A stretch of DNA of 64,000 nucleotides, taken from the NCBI RefSeq assembly GCF_903772925.1, contig NZ_LR812090.1, positions 4,095,105 to 4,159,104 of the forward strand, given 5' to 3'. Below, in pieces: positions 62,144-64,000 of this stretch. The position numbers and the translations under genes are program-made. A model generated the notes under the pieces. It saw nothing but the letters and a program-made list of their open reading frames with translations. It was not told the origin of the DNA and searched no databases. Origin of the DNA: Alteromonas macleodii (GTDB taxonomy: Bacteria > Pseudomonadota > Gammaproteobacteria > Enterobacterales > Alteromonadaceae). Numbering within the stretch: position 1 is the stretch's first letter; the number at the start of each line of letters is the position of its first letter.

Positions 62144-64000
62144 TTAACTTACTTTTTCTAGCTCAACAGGCACGCCATTTAACACTGCATTACCAGACAG
62201 TTCGTCTACCTGTAAATCGTCAGTAAGTATGTTGGTGTTAACCCCAGGGTGCTGACTTGCCACAGACAGTTTAATACCTTTTTTATTGTGCCCCCATCCA
62301 TGGGGAATAGATACCACGCCAGGCATAATTGCATCTGTGATTTCAGCCTCTATGGTTATCTGGCCGACCCGTGATTTCACGCATACCTCATCGCCATCTG
62401 CAATGCCGTATTTTGCCCCATCATCAGGATGAATCTGGAGCGTACAGCGGTTGTTGCCTTTTACCATGCGAGGGCTGTTGTGCAACCACGAATTATTGGT
62501 TTTAATATGCCGACGCCCTATTAAAACGAGGGGCTGATTTTGCGCTGAAACATAGTTCGTTTGTCCAAAGAAATGCGTGTTTACCCTGCTCAAATCAGCC
62601 ATGAAGTAATCAAAGTCTAAGTGGATTTTCTTATCTTCGTGGAACAGGGCATGAGGCAAAGACGGTTGTAGCGGCCCTAAATCAATTCCGTGCGGGTGTG
62701 CTTTAAGCATTTCAATCGACAGTCCGCCTTTCGGAACAGCAGTTGAACTTTCACTTGAATTTGCAGCAGCACCTTCTCTTTTGCTTGCTGCTCGACCATA
62801 AAGACCTGCTTGCAACAAATCATCAACCACACCTTTAGGTTGCTTGTCCCAAAGCGAAGCATAGTGAGCTGTGCTTTTCCCATTTAGCGCATCGAGCCTT
62901 TCTGCCAAAGATAAATAAATTTGCCAATCGGTAAGCTGATCTTCGTCAATGTCCACCACCGCTTCAGAGTACTTAGCGAAATTTCGCACAGCGAAGTTGT
63001 GAAAAACAATGTCGTAGTGGTCGCGTTCTAGCGCAGTTACTGGAGGAAGAATTACATCAGCATGGCGGGAAGTTTCGGTAACATAAAAGTCTACGGCAAC
63101 CATGAAGTCGAGTTGTGAAAACGCCTTATCAAGCTGCTCTGCATTGGGCGTAGTAACCACGGGATTGCCAGCACCTACTACCATGGCTTTAATTTGCCCG
63201 TCTCCGGGGGTTAGAATTTCTTCGGCTAAACACGCTACCGGGTACTCACCAGCAAACGCCGGAAGCCCCCTTACGCGAGAGCTAAACCCGCCCATACTGC
63301 CCCTACCTGAAACTGGCAGTACGTCAGCAGCCGGCTGGGTAAACATCATGCCACCTCGCTTATCTAAGTTTCCGGTAAGCATGTTAAACAGCATAATAAG
63401 ATACTGAGTGAGCGTGCCAAATGCTTGTACGCTGGCCCCCATCCTGCCATAGCAAACTGCAGACTCGGCATTGCAGAAATCCAAAACAAGCTGAATTATT
63501 TGTAAATCCGAAATACCGGTAAGCTCGCTGACTTTTTGTGGCGAGTAATCGCGAACGTATTTTTCAACCTCTTTTATATCCTCTGCATAAGGTAAAATTT
63601 CATCCACTTTGTACAATTGCTTTTCAAACAATACATGCAGCATAGCCAGTAGCAATAGCGCATCACTGCCTGGGCGAATAAAGTGATGTTCGCAGCTGAT
63701 ATCAGCGGTTTCACTGCGTTTAGGATCGATAACGACGACCGTCCCACCGCGTTTTTGAATACCCTTCAAACGCTTTTTCACGTTTGGCACCGTCATAATG
63801 CTGCCGTTGGATGCCAGCGGGTTCCCGCCGATGATCATAAAATGCTGGGTATGGTCGATATCTGGAATGGGAATTTGGGAGATATGACCAAACAGCCGTC
63901 TACTAACAATATGGTGTGGCAACTGGTCAACAGATGTAGCGGAATAACGGTTATGAGACTTAAGAGCGCGATAAAAATAAGGCCCGAATAAAATAGACCC
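62144..64000 (-). CDS. Molybdopterin oxidoreductase, partial at the right edge
   Basis: The frame is open to the right edge and gives at least 619 residues; the N-terminal part with any Fe4S4 cluster is outside the window. An internal TTG at 63922 is not the true start, since GSILFGPYFYRALKSHNRYS runs upstream of it. Visible marks: FMIIGGNPLASNGSIMTVPN, VVIDPKRSETADISCEHHF, RPGSDALLLLAMLHV (molybdopterin binding), CYGRMGASVQAFGT, PPVTALERDHYDIVFHNFAV and C-terminal VLIGRRHIKTNNSWLHNSPR with SIPHGWGH (molydop_binding). It belongs to the DMSO-reductase superfamily; the substrate cannot be told. Confidence 0.88.
   Translation of the reverse strand, partial: GSILFGPYFYRALKSHNRYSATSVDQLPHHIVSRRLFGHISQIPIPDIDHTQHFMIIGGNPLASNGSIMTVPNVKKRLKGIQKRGGTVVVIDPKRSETADISCEHHFIRPGSDALLLLAMLHVLFEKQLYKVDEILPYAEDIKEVEKYVRDYSPQKVSELTGISDLQIIQLVLDFCNAESAVCYGRMGASVQAFGTLTQYLIMLFNMLTGNLDKRGGMMFTQPAADVLPVSGRGSMGGFSSRVRGLPAFAGEYPVACLAEEILTPGDGQIKAMVVGAGNPVVTTPNAEQLDKAFSQLDFMVAVDFYVTETSRHADVILPPVTALERDHYDIVFHNFAVRNFAKYSEAVVDIDEDQLTDWQIYLSLAERLDALNGKSTAHYASLWDKQPKGVVDDLLQAGLYGRAASKREGAAANSSESSTAVPKGGLSIEMLKAHPHGIDLGPLQPSLPHALFHEDKKIHLDFDYFMADLSRVNTHFFGQTNYVSAQNQPLVLIGRRHIKTNNSWLHNSPRMVKGNNRCTLQIHPDDGAKYGIADGDEVCVKSRVGQITIEAEITDAIMPGVVSIPHGWGHNKKGIKLSVASQHPGVNTNILTDDLQVDELSGNAVLNGVPVELEKVS

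Overview
The window looks like chromosomal DNA of a marine gammaproteobacterium of the Alteromonadales, most likely Alteromonas or a close relative. This is inferred from gene content and order: rnr-rlmB, ubiD-fre, ubiE-ubiJ-ubiB, prlC with a Tag-like gene, MotX of the sodium-driven polar flagellum, secreted subtilases and M28 peptidases, a TonB-dependent receptor and a giant surface protein. GC content is moderate. No rRNA, tRNA, CRISPR array, insertion sequence or prophage was recognised.

Layout. 1-5.1 kb: a GAF/PAS sensor cut by the left edge, a DUF4397-like lipoprotein and a secreted subtilase. 5.1-10.3 kb: the core pair rnr-rlmB, flanked on one side by an Abi-like HEPN gene with a divergent small-RNA candidate (promoter and terminator both visible) and on the other by a diverged HigBA-type toxin-antitoxin pair. 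10.5-16.6 kb: a Tat-exported PhoD phosphatase, a TonB-dependent receptor, a PepSY lipoprotein with cytochrome b561, and motX behind a FliA-type promoter. 16.7-22.6 kb: a TIGR02647-like protein, ubiD-fre, a secreted M28 peptidase and a periplasmic binding protein. 22.7-26.4 kb: a bacteriophytochrome hybrid kinase and an outer-membrane barrel. 26.4-43.7 kb: one gene for a 5751-residue repeat protein that overlaps the barrel gene by four bases.

44.1-49.3 kb: a GbsR-type regulator with a cyanide-insensitive-type cytochrome bd oxidase (cydAB), a 54-residue protein with its own promoter and terminator, an Lrp/AsnC regulator, a SurA_N-like periplasmic protein and a cold-shock protein. 49.6-55.6 kb: ubiE-ubiJ-ubiB, then prlC and a Tag-like glycosylase. 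55.9-60.4 kb: a four-gene signalling locus (HTH-REC regulator, PhnD-like binding protein, membrane histidine kinase, REC protein with a degenerate HD-GYP domain). 60.6-64 kb: glutathione reductase and a molybdopterin oxidoreductase cut by the right edge.

How genes work together. ubiD, fre, ubiE, ubiJ and ubiB serve ubiquinone synthesis, and the bd oxidase uses quinol. The giant protein and its coupled barrel probably form a cell-surface unit. The 55.9-60.4 kb locus most likely senses a periplasmic ligand and signals through two response regulators. The best candidates for undescribed biology are the small RNA beside the Abi gene, the giant protein with its duplicated 2.6-kb module, and the four-gene signalling locus. 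Functions are assigned from sequence motifs read by eye; no database search was run.
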